Source: Diphasiastrum complanatum
Taxonomy: Eukaryota; Streptophyta; Lycopodiopsida; Lycopodiales; Lycopodiaceae
Assembly (NCBI GenBank): GCA_029204225.1
Contig: CM055114.1
Span: 11,779,634 to 11,843,633, forward strand
Length of the DNA stretch: 64,000 nucleotides
Direction of reading: 5' to 3'
Under the pieces are notes generated by a model. It ran no database searches. It saw nothing but the letters and a program-made list of their open reading frames with translations, and was not told where the DNA came from. The position numbers were made by a program, and so were the translations under genes. The first letter of the stretch is position 1, and every line of letters begins with the position of its first letter. Below, piece by piece: positions 44,433-55,028 of the stretch.

Positions 44433-45258
44433 TTTCCAAATTCAATAATTTGAAGTGGTCAATCGTTCACTTGGTTCCAACAAGGATGAACCCATTGAAG
44501 ACATTTGAAGTGAAGAGAACTCAAATGATGAACAATAAATGTTGCTACACACTCTCAATAGGATCCAATAATAGAGTACAATCTCTTCCTATGAAAGATC
44601 TTGCAACTATTTGTGAATTGATTCTCACTAGCTACACAAATCTCTCTAAAACAAGATCTATTTCACATCAAATGATGGAGTATAGGCAAAGTTAGGATCA
44701 AACACTCTTAGCACATGTGAAATACACTAAGAAACCAAATTTGACTCAAATACAATGATATTGCATGAAACAAAATGGCTAAGATCTCAAAACAGTGCCT
44801 AGATCACATATAGATGAGATTGGTAAGCATTCAACTGTGATTTTGGATCAAACAAGCAATCTCTTGACCAAACCAAATGTGTCTACCTAGGTCTAGGTGC
44901 CCTACCTAACCCTCTTCAAAAGCTTATAACTTTTGATTGGCACAACCAAATGGAATGAAACTGATTGCATCAGAAACTAGATAAAAATAGCTTCAAAACA
45001 AGCTATCAAGCAAGATAAATGGATCAAGTGTGAGAGAACTTCCAAACTAAAATTGGATGTTCCTCACACATGTCTGAGCACCTGATTCCGTACAGTACCA
45101 AGTCAGACCCAATCAATGTCCTTTTGATCTCTTTTGATCCAAGATTGAACAAGATAGCTAGGAAAATGGGCCTTGACAATTTCTAGCTCAAGATTGATGA
45201 AAAATTTTCACTTAGATGGATCAAAATGCATGGTAACCTTAGGTAGGCTCTGATACCA

Positions 45259-45996
45259 TGTTGAATTTCACACGTGTGGACTATCCACAACATGTACTTG
45301 TGATCTCCTAAGGTGTGTAGATGCACCAAGATCAAGACTAGATTGAGATTCAAGATCTATCTTTGATTCTATGGCAAAAACACACTACTACATGCATTCA
45401 ATCACTTCCAACTCTTACTCACACGTGTGGGAAGTATTCAAAAAATAATCTAAGTAAAAACAAGCTGCTCTTCTTGGGTAGAGAGAGAAAAACCATCATG
45501 AGCTTTCGAGTAGAGAGAGAAAGCTAGAAACTCAATAACTCACAAAATCCATAAAACCACCAAATCAATTAGATCCAAAATGAGGAGTACAATGATACTA
45601 GTAGATCCACGAGCTACCACTATGATTAACTATGATTGGACCATATTTTGTCACCTCTTGATCCTATTGGATCATTGATCCATACACCTCTTAATTCTAT
45701 TGAGCTATATTCAAGCACATCTCAATTTCCTATTGGACCTCACAAGGTTCCACCTCTAAATCCTATTGGACCTCTTGGAATTCATCAAACCAAAGCTTTA
45801 CATTTGTCTACATTCTAATTGGCACGTGTTTAGCCTCTTACTCTATTTTGGCTCTATAGTGGCATTACAAGTGGAAATGCATAATTTGCCATCTATGCCA
45901 ATTTTATTCCTATCAACACCTACACCTAGATGCTTGATGTAAAAAAAACATAAGCCCCCTATATCTAACATAGATAATCTTTTTCAATTCTTCACA
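45259..45996 (-). repeat. Right (5') LTR of copia B
   Basis: 738 bp, between the primer site and TSD ATGGC. Perfect CACACGTGTG at 45269 and 45420. Confidence 0.95.
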
Positions 45997-46102
45997 ATGG
46001 CCTGAATTTACTGTGGAAGTAGTCTAGGTTTTCAGTAATCCCAAATTCACTCGAAAATGAACTCAAGCCTGATTCTCGTTGAGGATGATGAGGAAGAGGC
46101 CA

Positions 46103-46924
46103 TGGCAGTAGCGTGAATATTGCACTTGTGCGCGCGGGAGAACTGAACCAAAACTAACTATCAAAATGGCGTAGAAGATGGATATGTACGATAGATAGAT
46201 ACTATCGCACTTGTGTGCGAGGAGGTATACTTGCAAGCAAACGGACAGCAATGAGCGCGCACAAAAGCGATATGTTGCGAATTTCAAAAACGCAAAAGGT
46301 AAAAAAATTATTCGGTTTCCATGCCATTTATACTAAATTTTTGCACATGTGGTCAACGGACTTATGACACGTGTCTACTTTCAATTCGACAACAGGCGCA
46401 GGCACATGTGAGATGACACTTGTACACATGTAATGACACCTGAACATGTGTCGCGTGTTCATTCGATTGCTCATAAACACGTGTCGCTCTCGCATTCGAT
46501 CGTACAAATCCCACATGTGTAATGTGAAACGGTGACATGTGTCGCTTGCTCATTTGTCCGTACAACTCCCACACCTGTAAGAGGACGTTCTTTCGCATGT
46601 GCGAACCCCGATATAAAATCACAAATTTCGATGAATTTTTTTCACTTTTTTTGTTGCTCCACATATCGCATTTGTGCGCGCCCTTCACAATCGAAATTCC
46701 TCCTACTGCCTTCCATGCGTACAAGTCCGATACGTCTGCCTATGTGTCATCCCATATCGCACTTGTGCGTCTTTCCTCAAATATAATCGTTCTCTCTGAT
46801 ATTCGGCTCGCATAGGTCCGATATACCGTACATTCTGTCCGTACATAGCGATCCTCTGCGAGTTCTTTATCATCCCTTCCTTCTCATCCTAACCTTCACG
46901 CACAAGTCCGCTATCACATAGTTC
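46103..46924. promoter_or_regulatory. Divergent promoter region with repeated CACATGTG/ACACGTGT palindromes
   Basis: This is the space between gene P (-) and the histone-Ulp1 gene (+). Palindromic or near-palindromic words recur: CACATGTG at 46344, 46403 and 46512, ACACGTGT at 46367 and 46477, ACACATGT at 46424, ACATGTGT at 46444 and 46535. GCACTTGTGC-like words occur at 46121, 46206, 46669 and 46758. The words often run on as TGTCGC. These are E-box/G-box cores of the kind bound by plant bHLH/bZIP factors. The density far exceeds the surroundings. Their role is inferred. Confidence 0.6.
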
Positions 46925-48592
46925 ATGCCCATGGATTGGAGAAAGCAGACAAGGAGAGACTTCTTCTCTCCTGGCTCATCCTCGTCTCCTGCGATTGCCA
47001 TCACACCGCCTGCTAGACCTAGAACGCGCACCCGCAGTAGGTGGCTCTCTGAGATACGCAAGTATCAGAGGTCAACAGCTCTGTTGATCCCAAGAGCTCC
47101 ATTCTACTGTGCTGTCCGAAACATAACAAGAAATGATCTCGGACAGCACATTAGATTCACACCGAGTGCTCTTCAGTGCCTTCAGGAGGTTGCTGAAGAT
47201 TATATTAGCCTTTTTTTTTAGGATTCTTTTTTACTTGCCATCCATACCAAGAGGGTTACCATAATGCCCAAGGATTTTCAGCTTTTGATGAGAATGAGGG
47301 ATAGGTACTTTAGGTTACATGTATCTCAGCCTGCTGCTCCTAGACCAACTCCTGTAGATAGGACTCATCTTCCTACAAAGCGTCCTAGGAAGCAAACAGC
47401 CCCCAAGCGTGCTCCTAAGAAAGTGAAGTCTATCCCAGAATCTATTGTAGATAATGTTGTTGTTGATAATGCTGTAAATATAGCTACCTCTATTTTGGAT
47501 ACTCCTATAATTGCTATAGATACTACACATCCACCTCCTCCTCCTCCTCCCAATTTCTATACATATGTAGATCCAGGTGATTATCTTAAATTTGAGAAAG
47601 ACATATCGGATGCTATAGATACAATTGGTACTCCTTTTTGTTTTAGACTAGAAGAACTTGATTTTAGTATTAATTTTAGAGTTCTAGATTGTCTGGATCT
47701 CAAAGACAGATGGGCTTCTATCAGTGATCCTGTGATAGAGTCCGGACTGGCACTCTTGCAATTTGACATTGCAAGAGATTCATCAAACGCGTTGCTGGTG
47801 CTGAATAACTTTCTGCTCCAGGCCTTCAAGGAGAATAATGACACATTGTCACAGTATCTGACAAGTGGATTCACACCAGCAACAAAGTATCTGGTCATTC
47901 CTTATCATACCAAGTAAGATATATTAAGTGTTTCTTCCTGTTTTATGCATTAACATTGACATTTTCAATTTAAATAGTTCTCAAAATTGCCGCTAAAGTA
48001 CTTTCAATCTTATTTTGCAGTGACCACTGGAGTTTAAACCTGATCTCTGTTAAGAGATCTGTAAATAATATTATTAAATGTTCTTGTGTCAAGATGAATT
48101 CGACGAGAAATACGCATAAGGATGTAGATATATTCATTCCATATCTAAGTAAATATATTCCTACAAAAGTTTCCCATTCCGTGGACTAGCAGATCGTCAG
48201 CTTGGTAGTAAACTCTGTCTTTCTTAATAGCATTTTAAAATCAGTATTCTAATGAAATATTTTCAATCTAATTCATTCTGTTTCATAATTGATTTCTTGT
48301 GTGCTGAATTATTTTGCAGTCACCCCAGCAAAATAATTCATTCAGCTGTGAGTGGTACACATTGTACAATGCCAAGTTGTTTTTTGAGTGGTTCATCCTT
48401 CAACAAGATGTTGATATTTCTAAGGTAATAAATTTTGTTTATTCTTATTTTGGAATCATGATTAGTTTTCTATTTTGGTGATGTTATTGGCCATTACTAA
48501 TACATGAATGTTCTATTTTGCAGTTTACACTTCCTGAGTACACATCAAGCCAGGTGTACAGATTTAGACAAGAAATTATCTAGAGTATATTG

Positions 48593-49244
48593 TGTGAAGG
48601 ATTTCAGATCATTCAAGATCCAATCCATGTCCCAAATCTTTGGTTACAATAAGGAGCAAACCAACAATCTTGCCAATGTAGAAAAATCAGCATCTACATA
48701 CAAAATGAGATGCAAACTCTAAGATATATTGATCAAACATGAACCAAAACATAAAATATGTTTGTTGTCCGTACAATTACAGTACCCTACTGTATTTCAC
48801 ACGTGTGGAACCGAAAATAGCAACAAATGATCATTCTACACATAGAATTGCAAGATAACACCAAGATAGTGCACCAATGATTAGTAGAACCCAAAGAGAA
48901 CCATGTATAATGATGAAATGAGAGAGAGAAGAGAGAAGATGACTCTCTCCATGAGTTACATCCTTTTATAGCAGGTCCAAACCCTATTTGGCCACTTGGC
49001 TTTCCCACCAAAATGCTAACCCTACCAATTTTGGGTCTAGATTCAATGTACCCAACTTATTCAAATTGAATCTACTCAAACTCGCATTCTATCTTTCCCA
49101 CACTTTCAAAAAGTGTTTATTCAGATGAAATTTAGAGTAATGAACTTTGAAAAGTCAACCTCTAAGTCTAAAACAAGTTTTGGCCTCAATATGTCAAATA
49201 TGAAAATATTGCAAAATGTGATGAAACTAGTTGAATCTTTCACA
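48593..49244 (-). repeat. Left (3') LTR of copia E
   Basis: 652 bp, with CACACGTGTG at 48798 and a minus-strand TATA-like word near 48965 (TATAAAAGG complement). Confidence 0.95.
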
Positions 49245-49830
49245 CTCTCTCTTCAACTAGTTTTAGCATAGACTTTGATAATACTCCAAGTGAAGTCCTA
49301 TGCTTCATGAAAAAGTCTTTTCCCAATGCTTTGGTGAAGATATCAGCTACACATTCCCTTGAAGACACATGTTGAAGCTCCACCTCCTTTGCAATGACTC
49401 GCTCCCTCACAAAATGATATTGTATCTCAATATGCTTGTTCCTAGCATGAAAGATAGGATTGGATGCCATTCTTTGGGCTGATTGATTGTCACAAAAGAT
49501 GATTGGGCTCTCTGAAAAATCCAGCAAGTGAAGATCCTTGATCATCCTTTTGATCCATACCATCTCCTTTGTGCAATGTGTAAGAGCTTTGTACTCGGCC
49601 TCACTAGATGACAATGAGATAGTGGCTTGTTTCTTTGACATCCATGATATAGCTCCATCACCTATGAAAATACAATAAGAACTAATGGATTTCCTATCTA
49701 TTATATCTCCAGCATAGTCCGAATCTGAAAATCCAAAAAGATTAGGTGATGATCCCTCATACAATATGCCAAAATCTCGAGTTCCAATGATGTACCTCAA
49801 AACTCGCTTTCCTAGCTTCCAATGCTCCTA
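49240..49830 (-). pseudogene. Copia E RNase H remnant
   Basis: HWKLGKRVLRYIIGTRDFGI, NLFGFSDSDYAGDIIDRKSI, ISLSSSEAEYKAL, PIIFCDNQSAQRMASNPIFH, HIEIQYHFVRERV, VADIFTKALG. It starts abruptly at about 49830, where the unknown insert ends. It runs to the polypurine tract. Confidence 0.9.
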
Positions 49831-50090
49831 GCATAGTTTTTGCCAATAGAACTTTGATCCATCATAAGAATGATCTTCTTCCTAAGAATAGATCTCCTTT
49901 AAATGATCATGTAATGCTCAAAATAGGAACAACCATAATTGATATAGAGAATAGTGTCCACTTGAGATGCTTCACTATTTCTTACATCAATTTTACATGT
50001 AAAAATGTGACTAGAACATGAAGAATCAAATAGAATGTAAATGAAATGATTCCACCATGCTTCCAACTCTGAACTCTCTGGAAAAGTACA

Positions 50091-53000
50091 TCAAACAAAC
50101 AATAAATGTGAGTGATCAACTTTTGCTTGCATGTCTCCTCCTTCTTTGTCCTTTGTTGCCTTGTATCCACCATGATACTCCATGAATGAGCCTCCATCTT
50201 CATCTTGCCACAAGAAACCATCAAACCTTGGAAATCCATGAGTAGGTGAGTACATTAATGATGCAAATCCTGCACCACATGACTCCATAAACCAAGTAGT
50301 TTGCACTAGTCCATCTTCAATATCTACTTGACACAAGAAAATGACCATGAATTCACCAAAAAATGACAATCTCCAAGTATTGGCACCAAGTAGCTCAACA
50401 CTTGAGAACTTAGCCATGGATGAGTGACATAATGAACCTCCAATAGCTTCATTTCCATCAGCAAAATCAGCCAAGAATGCTAGTACAAATCCAACATCAA
50501 AACAATGCTCACCAATGTAGCTAGTTTTACCATATCTTGACAATTTGCACACATCCACATGAAATTGCTCAAACATGAGATAGAACAAGTAAAGTAAACT
50601 TGAACAACACTTCCTTGCTGCTCCTTTGACCTTACTTGAGTCTTCAATATACTGCAAAAACAGATCCATAACACCTTTGCCAATTAACTCTCCTTTGATG
50701 CTCTTGACTAGCTCCAAATTGCCAACTTCCCTTTTGACTAGTTGAAGCGCTTTGAGATCAACCTCTTGATCTTCAACTTGACCATCAAATTCATTGAACA
50801 AAATTTGTTTTCCAGATCCATTACTTGCTTTTACAGCAAGATAACATCCATCCACTTGCATAGCCCCATGTACACAAGAAGATCCTCCAAAAGATGTTCC
50901 ACTCTTCATAAGAGACCGATACTCAAGATCCATTGGTTGGATCCACTCCTCTTCTTTCCTTGCTTGATCTACACTTGTAGGATCATCCAAAGAGGTTAGG
51001 AAAGCAACATAATTTCCAGAAACTACTTGCTTGCCCTTTTGATCATATGTGAGCCTTGAAGGTACTTGTCTTTCTCTTGATGTTCTCCTTGGCTTTTGAC
51101 TTGATGAAGGTCCATCATCACCACCATCCAAAGTAGGATCCTTCTCATCAACATCAAGAATGTTAGAACCATCTAATTTACCATCAATCATGCTTGAAGA
51201 CACCTTTGGAATGTTTCCCTCATCAAAAATGACATCTCTACCAACAATCACTTTGTCAGTAGAAGGAATGTAAACCTTGTAGGCTTTACTCACCTCACTA
51301 TATCCAACAAAAATATCTCTTCTTGAAGATGGATCCTCCTTGGTCCTATCATCAAGAGTAATGTTGACATAGCATGTGCATCCAAAGGTTCTTAGAAAGT
51401 TGACACTCGGCCTCCTCTTGAATAGCATCTCAAAAGGTGTCCTTCCATCCAAAATAGCACTCGGCCACCTATTGCACAAGAAATTGGCACACAACAAAGC
51501 TTGATCCCAAAATGGTTTGTCAAGATTAGCACTTAACCTCATAGATTTAGCACTTTCACATAAAGTTCTATTCTTCCTTTCAGCCACTCCATTTTGTTGT
51601 GGGGTCCTTGATGTTGTATACTCCCTCTTGATCCCATGCTCATCACAAAAGGCCTTGAACTTGTTAGATATGTACTCACCACCATTGTCACCTCCCAAGC
51701 ACTTGATCTTTGTGGAGAATTGGTTCTCCCTTGCATTCTTGAACTTGACAAAGACATCATACACTTCATCCTTGCTCTTTAGTAGATAGATCCAACAAAA
51801 TCTACTAAAATCATCAATGAATGTTACATACATCTTAGCTCCACTATTGCTAATTGTAGTAAATCCATGAATATCCGAAAGTACAAGCTGAAAAGGCTTT
51901 GTAGATCTAGAAATAGATCTAGTACAAGGTAGTCTATGTGACTTAGACAAAGCACAAGACTCACAAACATGCTTGTCATTACTTAAGGAACTTGGAAGAC
52001 CAATCACAACCTTCTTCCTTGCCATTACCTCCAATGACTTGAAGTTGAGGTGTCCCATCCTTTTGTGCCAAACCTCTTGAATAGAAATTTGCTCCCTTGG
52101 AACACATCCAACTTGGTTAGCAATAACACAAGCATCAAGTTTAAACAACTTCCCTTGCCTTTTACCTTTTCCCATCAAGACATCCTTCCTTTTGATCAAA
52201 CAAGCATCTCCATCAAACTCCACCTTGAGGCCCTTACTTAGCATTTGACTCACACTAAGCAAATTCTTGATAATAGATGGAATAAACAAGACATCCTCCA
52301 AATGAACATTCCTATTTGTAGAGAGAGAAATAGAAATTGTGCCAATCCCTTTGATTGCACACTCACCATAATTGGCAGTGTAGATCACCCTCTTGTCATC
52401 TCCATATGCCAACAAAGAAGTGAAGTACTTTTTGTGAAAGGTCATGTGTGAACTTGCTCCACTATCAATCCACCAAGGATCTAGATCTCCATAATTAGCA
52501 AGCATACATGAAGACATCACAAAAGCATCATCATTTGCATCTTGCACATCCAAACCATCCTCATCAAGAGTAAGATTACCTTGCTTGTCTCCTTGATCTC
52601 TCTTCTTCTTGTAGCACTCACTTGCAAAGTGTCCTTTGATGCCACAATAGAAGCACTTGAGCTTTGATCTATCCTTCTTTTTGCCACTTGAAGAAGCATC
52701 CACTTGATCTTGCCCTTTAGACCACTTGCTTTTGGTTTTGCCCTTGAATTTGCCCTTTGTGAACATAGCATCCTCTTGAAGTGTCGATGTAGATCCACCT
52801 CTTGCTTGAAGCCTATATTCCTTATTGATGAAGATCTCTTGAAGATCCATCAAACTTGGCAAAGTCTTTTGAATAGTAATACTTTGAACAATGTTAGCAT
52901 GAGCATCCAACAAGCCATTAAGAATCACTTGAATAAGCTCTCCTTCCTTAATGCTTTCATCTATGCAAGCTAACTCATCATTCAATGCTTTCATTCTCAA
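50091..53000 (-). CDS. Copia E polyprotein: gag C-terminus, protease, integrase, then a 280-residue unknown segment
   Basis: A 969-codon open frame. Order: rest of gag (LIQVILNGLLDAHANIVQSI), knuckle CFYCGIKGHFASEC, protease PWWIDSGASSHMT, pre-integrase EVWHKRMGHLNFKSLEVMAR, integrase core with LVLSDIHGF, LGGDNGGEY and PQQNGVAERKNRTLCES, and C-terminal YVNITLDDRTKEDPSSRRDI. At about DLEYRSLMKSGTSFGG (near 50900) the expected RT is absent. About 280 residues of unrelated sequence follow (CVHGAMQVDGCYLAVKAS, LKALQLVKREVGNLELVKSI, KGVMDLFLQYIEDSSKVKGA, VDIEDGLVQTTWFMESCGAG) up to the stop at 50091. I do not recognise that part. Confidence 0.9.
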   Translation of the reverse strand: MRMKALNDELACIDESIKEGELIQVILNGLLDAHANIVQSITIQKTLPSLMDLQEIFINKEYRLQARGGSTSTLQEDAMFTKGKFKGKTKSKWSKGQDQVDASSSGKKKDRSKLKCFYCGIKGHFASECYKKKRDQGDKQGNLTLDEDGLDVQDANDDAFVMSSCMLANYGDLDPWWIDSGASSHMTFHKKYFTSLLAYGDDKRVIYTANYGECAIKGIGTISISLSTNRNVHLEDVLFIPSIIKNLLSVSQMLSKGLKVEFDGDACLIKRKDVLMGKGKRQGKLFKLDACVIANQVGCVPREQISIQEVWHKRMGHLNFKSLEVMARKKVVIGLPSSLSNDKHVCESCALSKSHRLPCTRSISRSTKPFQLVLSDIHGFTTISNSGAKMYVTFIDDFSRFCWIYLLKSKDEVYDVFVKFKNARENQFSTKIKCLGGDNGGEYISNKFKAFCDEHGIKREYTTSRTPQQNGVAERKNRTLCESAKSMRLSANLDKPFWDQALLCANFLCNRWPSAILDGRTPFEMLFKRRPSVNFLRTFGCTCYVNITLDDRTKEDPSSRRDIFVGYSEVSKAYKVYIPSTDKVIVGRDVIFDEGNIPKVSSSMIDGKLDGSNILDVDEKDPTLDGGDDGPSSSQKPRRTSRERQVPSRLTYDQKGKQVVSGNYVAFLTSLDDPTSVDQARKEEEWIQPMDLEYRSLMKSGTSFGGSSCVHGAMQVDGCYLAVKASNGSGKQILFNEFDGQVEDQEVDLKALQLVKREVGNLELVKSIKGELIGKGVMDLFLQYIEDSSKVKGAARKCCSSLLYLFYLMFEQFHVDVCKLSRYGKTSYIGEHCFDVGFVLAFLADFADGNEAIGGSLCHSSMAKFSSVELLGANTWRLSFFGEFMVIFLCQVDIEDGLVQTTWFMESCGAGFASLMYSPTHGFPRFDGFLWQDEDGGSFMEYHGGYKATKDKEGGDMQAKVDHSHLLFV

Positions 53001-53018
53001 AACAAAAGTACTTGGACT

Positions 53019-53378
53019 TTATTCATTCTTTTGCAAACAAGAAAAGATTTGCCTTTTTAGAGTCAACACTCTAGAAGTAGACTTGGATTCATAAAGCTTC
53101 TTCAATGAATTCCAAGCTTCCAAAGATGATGTGCACTTACCAACTTCCTTGAGAAGTTCATTGGTAACATTCATCTTTATCATGTGTAGAGCCTTCTTGG
53201 CCCTCTTGTCATACCTCAATTGATCTTGTTGTGTTGCTGGTCTCTCCTCCAAACCTACAACAATATCCAAAACATCATTCATCTCAAGAAGTGACTCCAT
53301 CCTCACTTTCCATAATGAATAGTTACTTGAGGTAAGCCTATCATTGGCTTCCAACATGACTCCAATTGATGTTGCCAT
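53019..53378 (-). CDS. Copia E gag N-terminal part
   Basis: MATSIGVMLEANDRLTSSNY SLWKVRMES, the usual copia gag opening, then VLDIVVGLEERPATQQDQLR, ALHMIKMNVTNELLKEVGKC and LTLKRQIFSCLQKNE. One TAA stop separates it from the following frame at 53000, which continues with MKALNDELACIDESIKEGEL, so a single change divides gag. Confidence 0.9.
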   Translation of the reverse strand: MATSIGVMLEANDRLTSSNYSLWKVRMESLLEMNDVLDIVVGLEERPATQQDQLRYDKRAKKALHMIKMNVTNELLKEVGKCTSSLEAWNSLKKLYESKSTSRVLTLKRQIFSCLQKNE

Positions 53379-53978
53379 GTAGCAATGACCTGATCTTCTC
53401 TTTCAGCCTATTTCAATGCACAAAGCACTCCTTTGAACAACAACAAATGCTTTCAAAAGAAATCACCAAGATTTGAAACTATCTCACAAATTCTCTTCTA
53501 GCACTTATCCAAGCAAATCAACACATAGAATCATGGAATCTTGATCAACCTATGATCTATCATCAATCTAATGACTTTTGCCACTTCCTAAGATTGAAAC
53601 ACACTCAAATGAAGTCCAGCAACCTCACTATCTAGAGATCCAATCAAAATTAGGATTTTGACAAAATCACAAAAAATTGACTATTCCAAATCTACATGCA
53701 AATGCTGAAAATTTGGTATGCAATCTATAAGCCACCACTTAGGCTGAACCAATGATCCAAAAATCGGCCGAATCCAGCATGTGAATTCAAAAAATGGAAT
53801 TGAACAAGTATATTGACCTATTTAGTGTTTTGATCTACAAAAGATCTGATCTACAAAGGCAAAAAATCCGATTTTGGTGTAGAATCCTCTCTAGCATGCT
53901 CTAGACTTGATATCTTCACCAGATCATTGATAGGTCTGATTTTTTCCTTCATAACCTGAAACAAAAGCTCTGATACCA

Positions 53979-54630
53979 TGTGAAGGATTTCAGATCATTC
54001 AAGATCCAATCCATGTCCCAAATCTTTGGTTGCAATAAGGAGCAAACCAACAATCTTGCCAATGTAGAAAAATCAGCATCTACATACAAAATGAGATGCA
54101 AACTCTAAGAGATTTTAATCAAACATGAACCAAAACATAAAATATGTTTGTTGTCCGTACAATTACAATACCCTACTGTATTTCACACGTGTGGAACCGA
54201 GAATAACAACAAATGATCATTCTACACATAGAATTGCAAGATAACACCAAGATAGTGCACCAATGAGTAGTAGAACCCAAAGAGAACCATGTATAATGAT
54301 GAAATGAGAGAGAGAAGAGAGAAGATGACTCTCTCCATGAGTTACATCCTTCTATAGTAGGTCCAAACACTATTTGGCCACTTGGCTTTCCCACCAAAAT
54401 GCTAACCCTACCAATTTTGGGTCTAGATTCAATGTACCCAACTTATTCAAATTGAATCTACTCAAACTCGCATTCTATCTTTCTCACACTTTCAGAAAGT
54501 GTTTATTCAAATGAAATTTAGACTAATGAACTTTGAAAAGTCAACCTCTAAGTCTAAAACAAGTTTTGGCCTCAATATGCCAAATATGGAAATATTGCAA
54601 AATGTGATGAAACTAGTTGAATCTTTCACA
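53979..54630 (-). repeat. Right (5') LTR of copia E
   Basis: 652 bp, adjoining the primer site at 53978. CACACGTGTG at 54184. Confidence 0.95.
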
Positions 54631-54704
54631 TACTGGCTAGGGCAAGGCTTCAGCCTCCCATTATTGATGATGGTGCAAAGGATGATGTAGTTATACTAAA
54701 TTAA

Positions 54705-55028
54705 GATCAGAAAAATTATAGATAGCATAGAACAAAAATACATGTATAGACTTCATAGAAAAATATACATTGATATATCAAATGCTGCTCCAGTTTATGA
54801 ATTGGGGAGCACAAAATACATGTATAGATGCCCAACTTGGGCTTTCATTTATTGAATGAAAGGGTGTATACACAGATTTTTAGTAAAGTTTATTTGAAAC
54901 TATTGTTCTCCCATAATGGTGATTATTGTAGGTAGATCTTTGTAGCACGTTATCAGCTCCTGTCTTTTTCGCATCTGTGACATGGCAAATATTAGTGAAT
55001 GTGCAATTGTAAATGATGATATTTTTTA
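54705..55028. other. Short spacer between the convergent histone-Ulp1 gene and gene Q
   Basis: AT-rich, no coding. It probably holds the 3' UTRs of both genes. Confidence 0.5.

Larger units (their letters stand above)
40308..45996 (-). mobile_element. Copia element B, 5689 bp, two 738-bp LTRs, TSD ATGGC
   Basis: LTRs 40308-41045 and 45259-45996, TGTTGAATTTCACAC..TTCAATTCTTCACA on the plus strand. Target duplication ATGGC at 40303-40307 and 45997-46001. Primer site complement GCTCTGATACCA at 45247-45258; polypurine tract TTAGGAGGAG on the minus strand next to 41045. Gag, integrase, RT and RNase H remain, but the knuckle-protease part is missing between gag and integrase. The LTRs differ at few sites, so the insertion is fairly young. 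It lies inside gene P. Confidence 0.95.
39510..46102 (-). pseudogene. Gene P: unidentified protein of the three-gene block, split by copia B
   Basis: I do not recognise this protein. When copia B and one TSD copy are ignored, the minus strand reads on without a break in the sense (SSEFGITENLDYFHSKFR then PYLHVFRTAQPNSDVFYEHY, FRDILSKPVFSIGQLQYMHY, FFPAFRHRLDRMFTKLFDL, QQEMVEYHSGFILFLLVQIP, and an acidic part with DDDEVLVVDPF and DKENDFIDLNIDVL). After a probable intron (donor near 39800, acceptor TTTGTAG near 39690) an acidic exon follows: FETDDLVDGIDFDDEEG, EECLNNTLSNIAEDGRGRP. It is cut by repeat F at 39509. An ATG at 46102 starts MASSSSSSTRIRLEF but is one base out of frame, so the start is broken or elsewhere. 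It diverges from the histone-Ulp1 gene. Confidence 0.55.
48593..54630 (-). mobile_element. Copia element E, 6038 bp, two 652-bp LTRs, RT replaced
   Basis: LTRs 48593-49244 and 53979-54630 (TGTGAAGGATTTCAG..GTTGAATCTTTCACA, plus-strand view), the same length and very similar. Primer-site complement GCTCTGATACCA at 53967-53978. Polypurine text GTTGAAGAGAGAG precedes the 3' LTR on the minus strand. Flanks TATTG (48588-48592) and TACTG (54631-54635) look like a TSD with one change. The gag-protease-integrase is nearly intact, but the reverse transcriptase is missing and an unrelated open frame takes its place. It cannot transpose alone. It sits in the last exon of the histone-Ulp1 gene. Confidence 0.94.
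46925..54704 (+). pseudogene. CENH3-like histone fold fused to a C48/Ulp1-type protease, interrupted by copia E
   Basis: Four exons with GT-AG borders and matching phases: 46925-47913, 48021-48204, 48320-48424, and 48524-48592 joined in frame with 54636-54704 across copia E, 472 codons in all. Residues 30-125 match histone H3 from alpha-N to the C-terminus: WLSEIRKYQRSTALLIPRAPF, FTPSALQCLQEVAEDYI, LLAIHTKRVTIMPKDFQL. LLIPRAPF, the longer loop 1 and KDFQL resemble CENH3 more than canonical H3. A basic linker (TKRPRKQTAPKRAPKKVK) and a poly-Pro run follow. Then comes a C48-like core: DRWASISDPVIESGLALLQ, IPYHTNDHWSLNLI (catalytic His), SPQQNNSFSCEWY (Gln and Cys), and a C-terminal helix FTLPEYTSSQVYRFRQEI. 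Three in-frame TAG codons (47219, 48187, 48581) and the insertion disable it. Confidence 0.75.

Noticed and set aside
46925-47913. The host's functional CENH3
   Set aside because: Fused to a protease, with in-frame stops and atypical residues (e.g. LLMRMRDRYF in place of the usual ARRLGG end).
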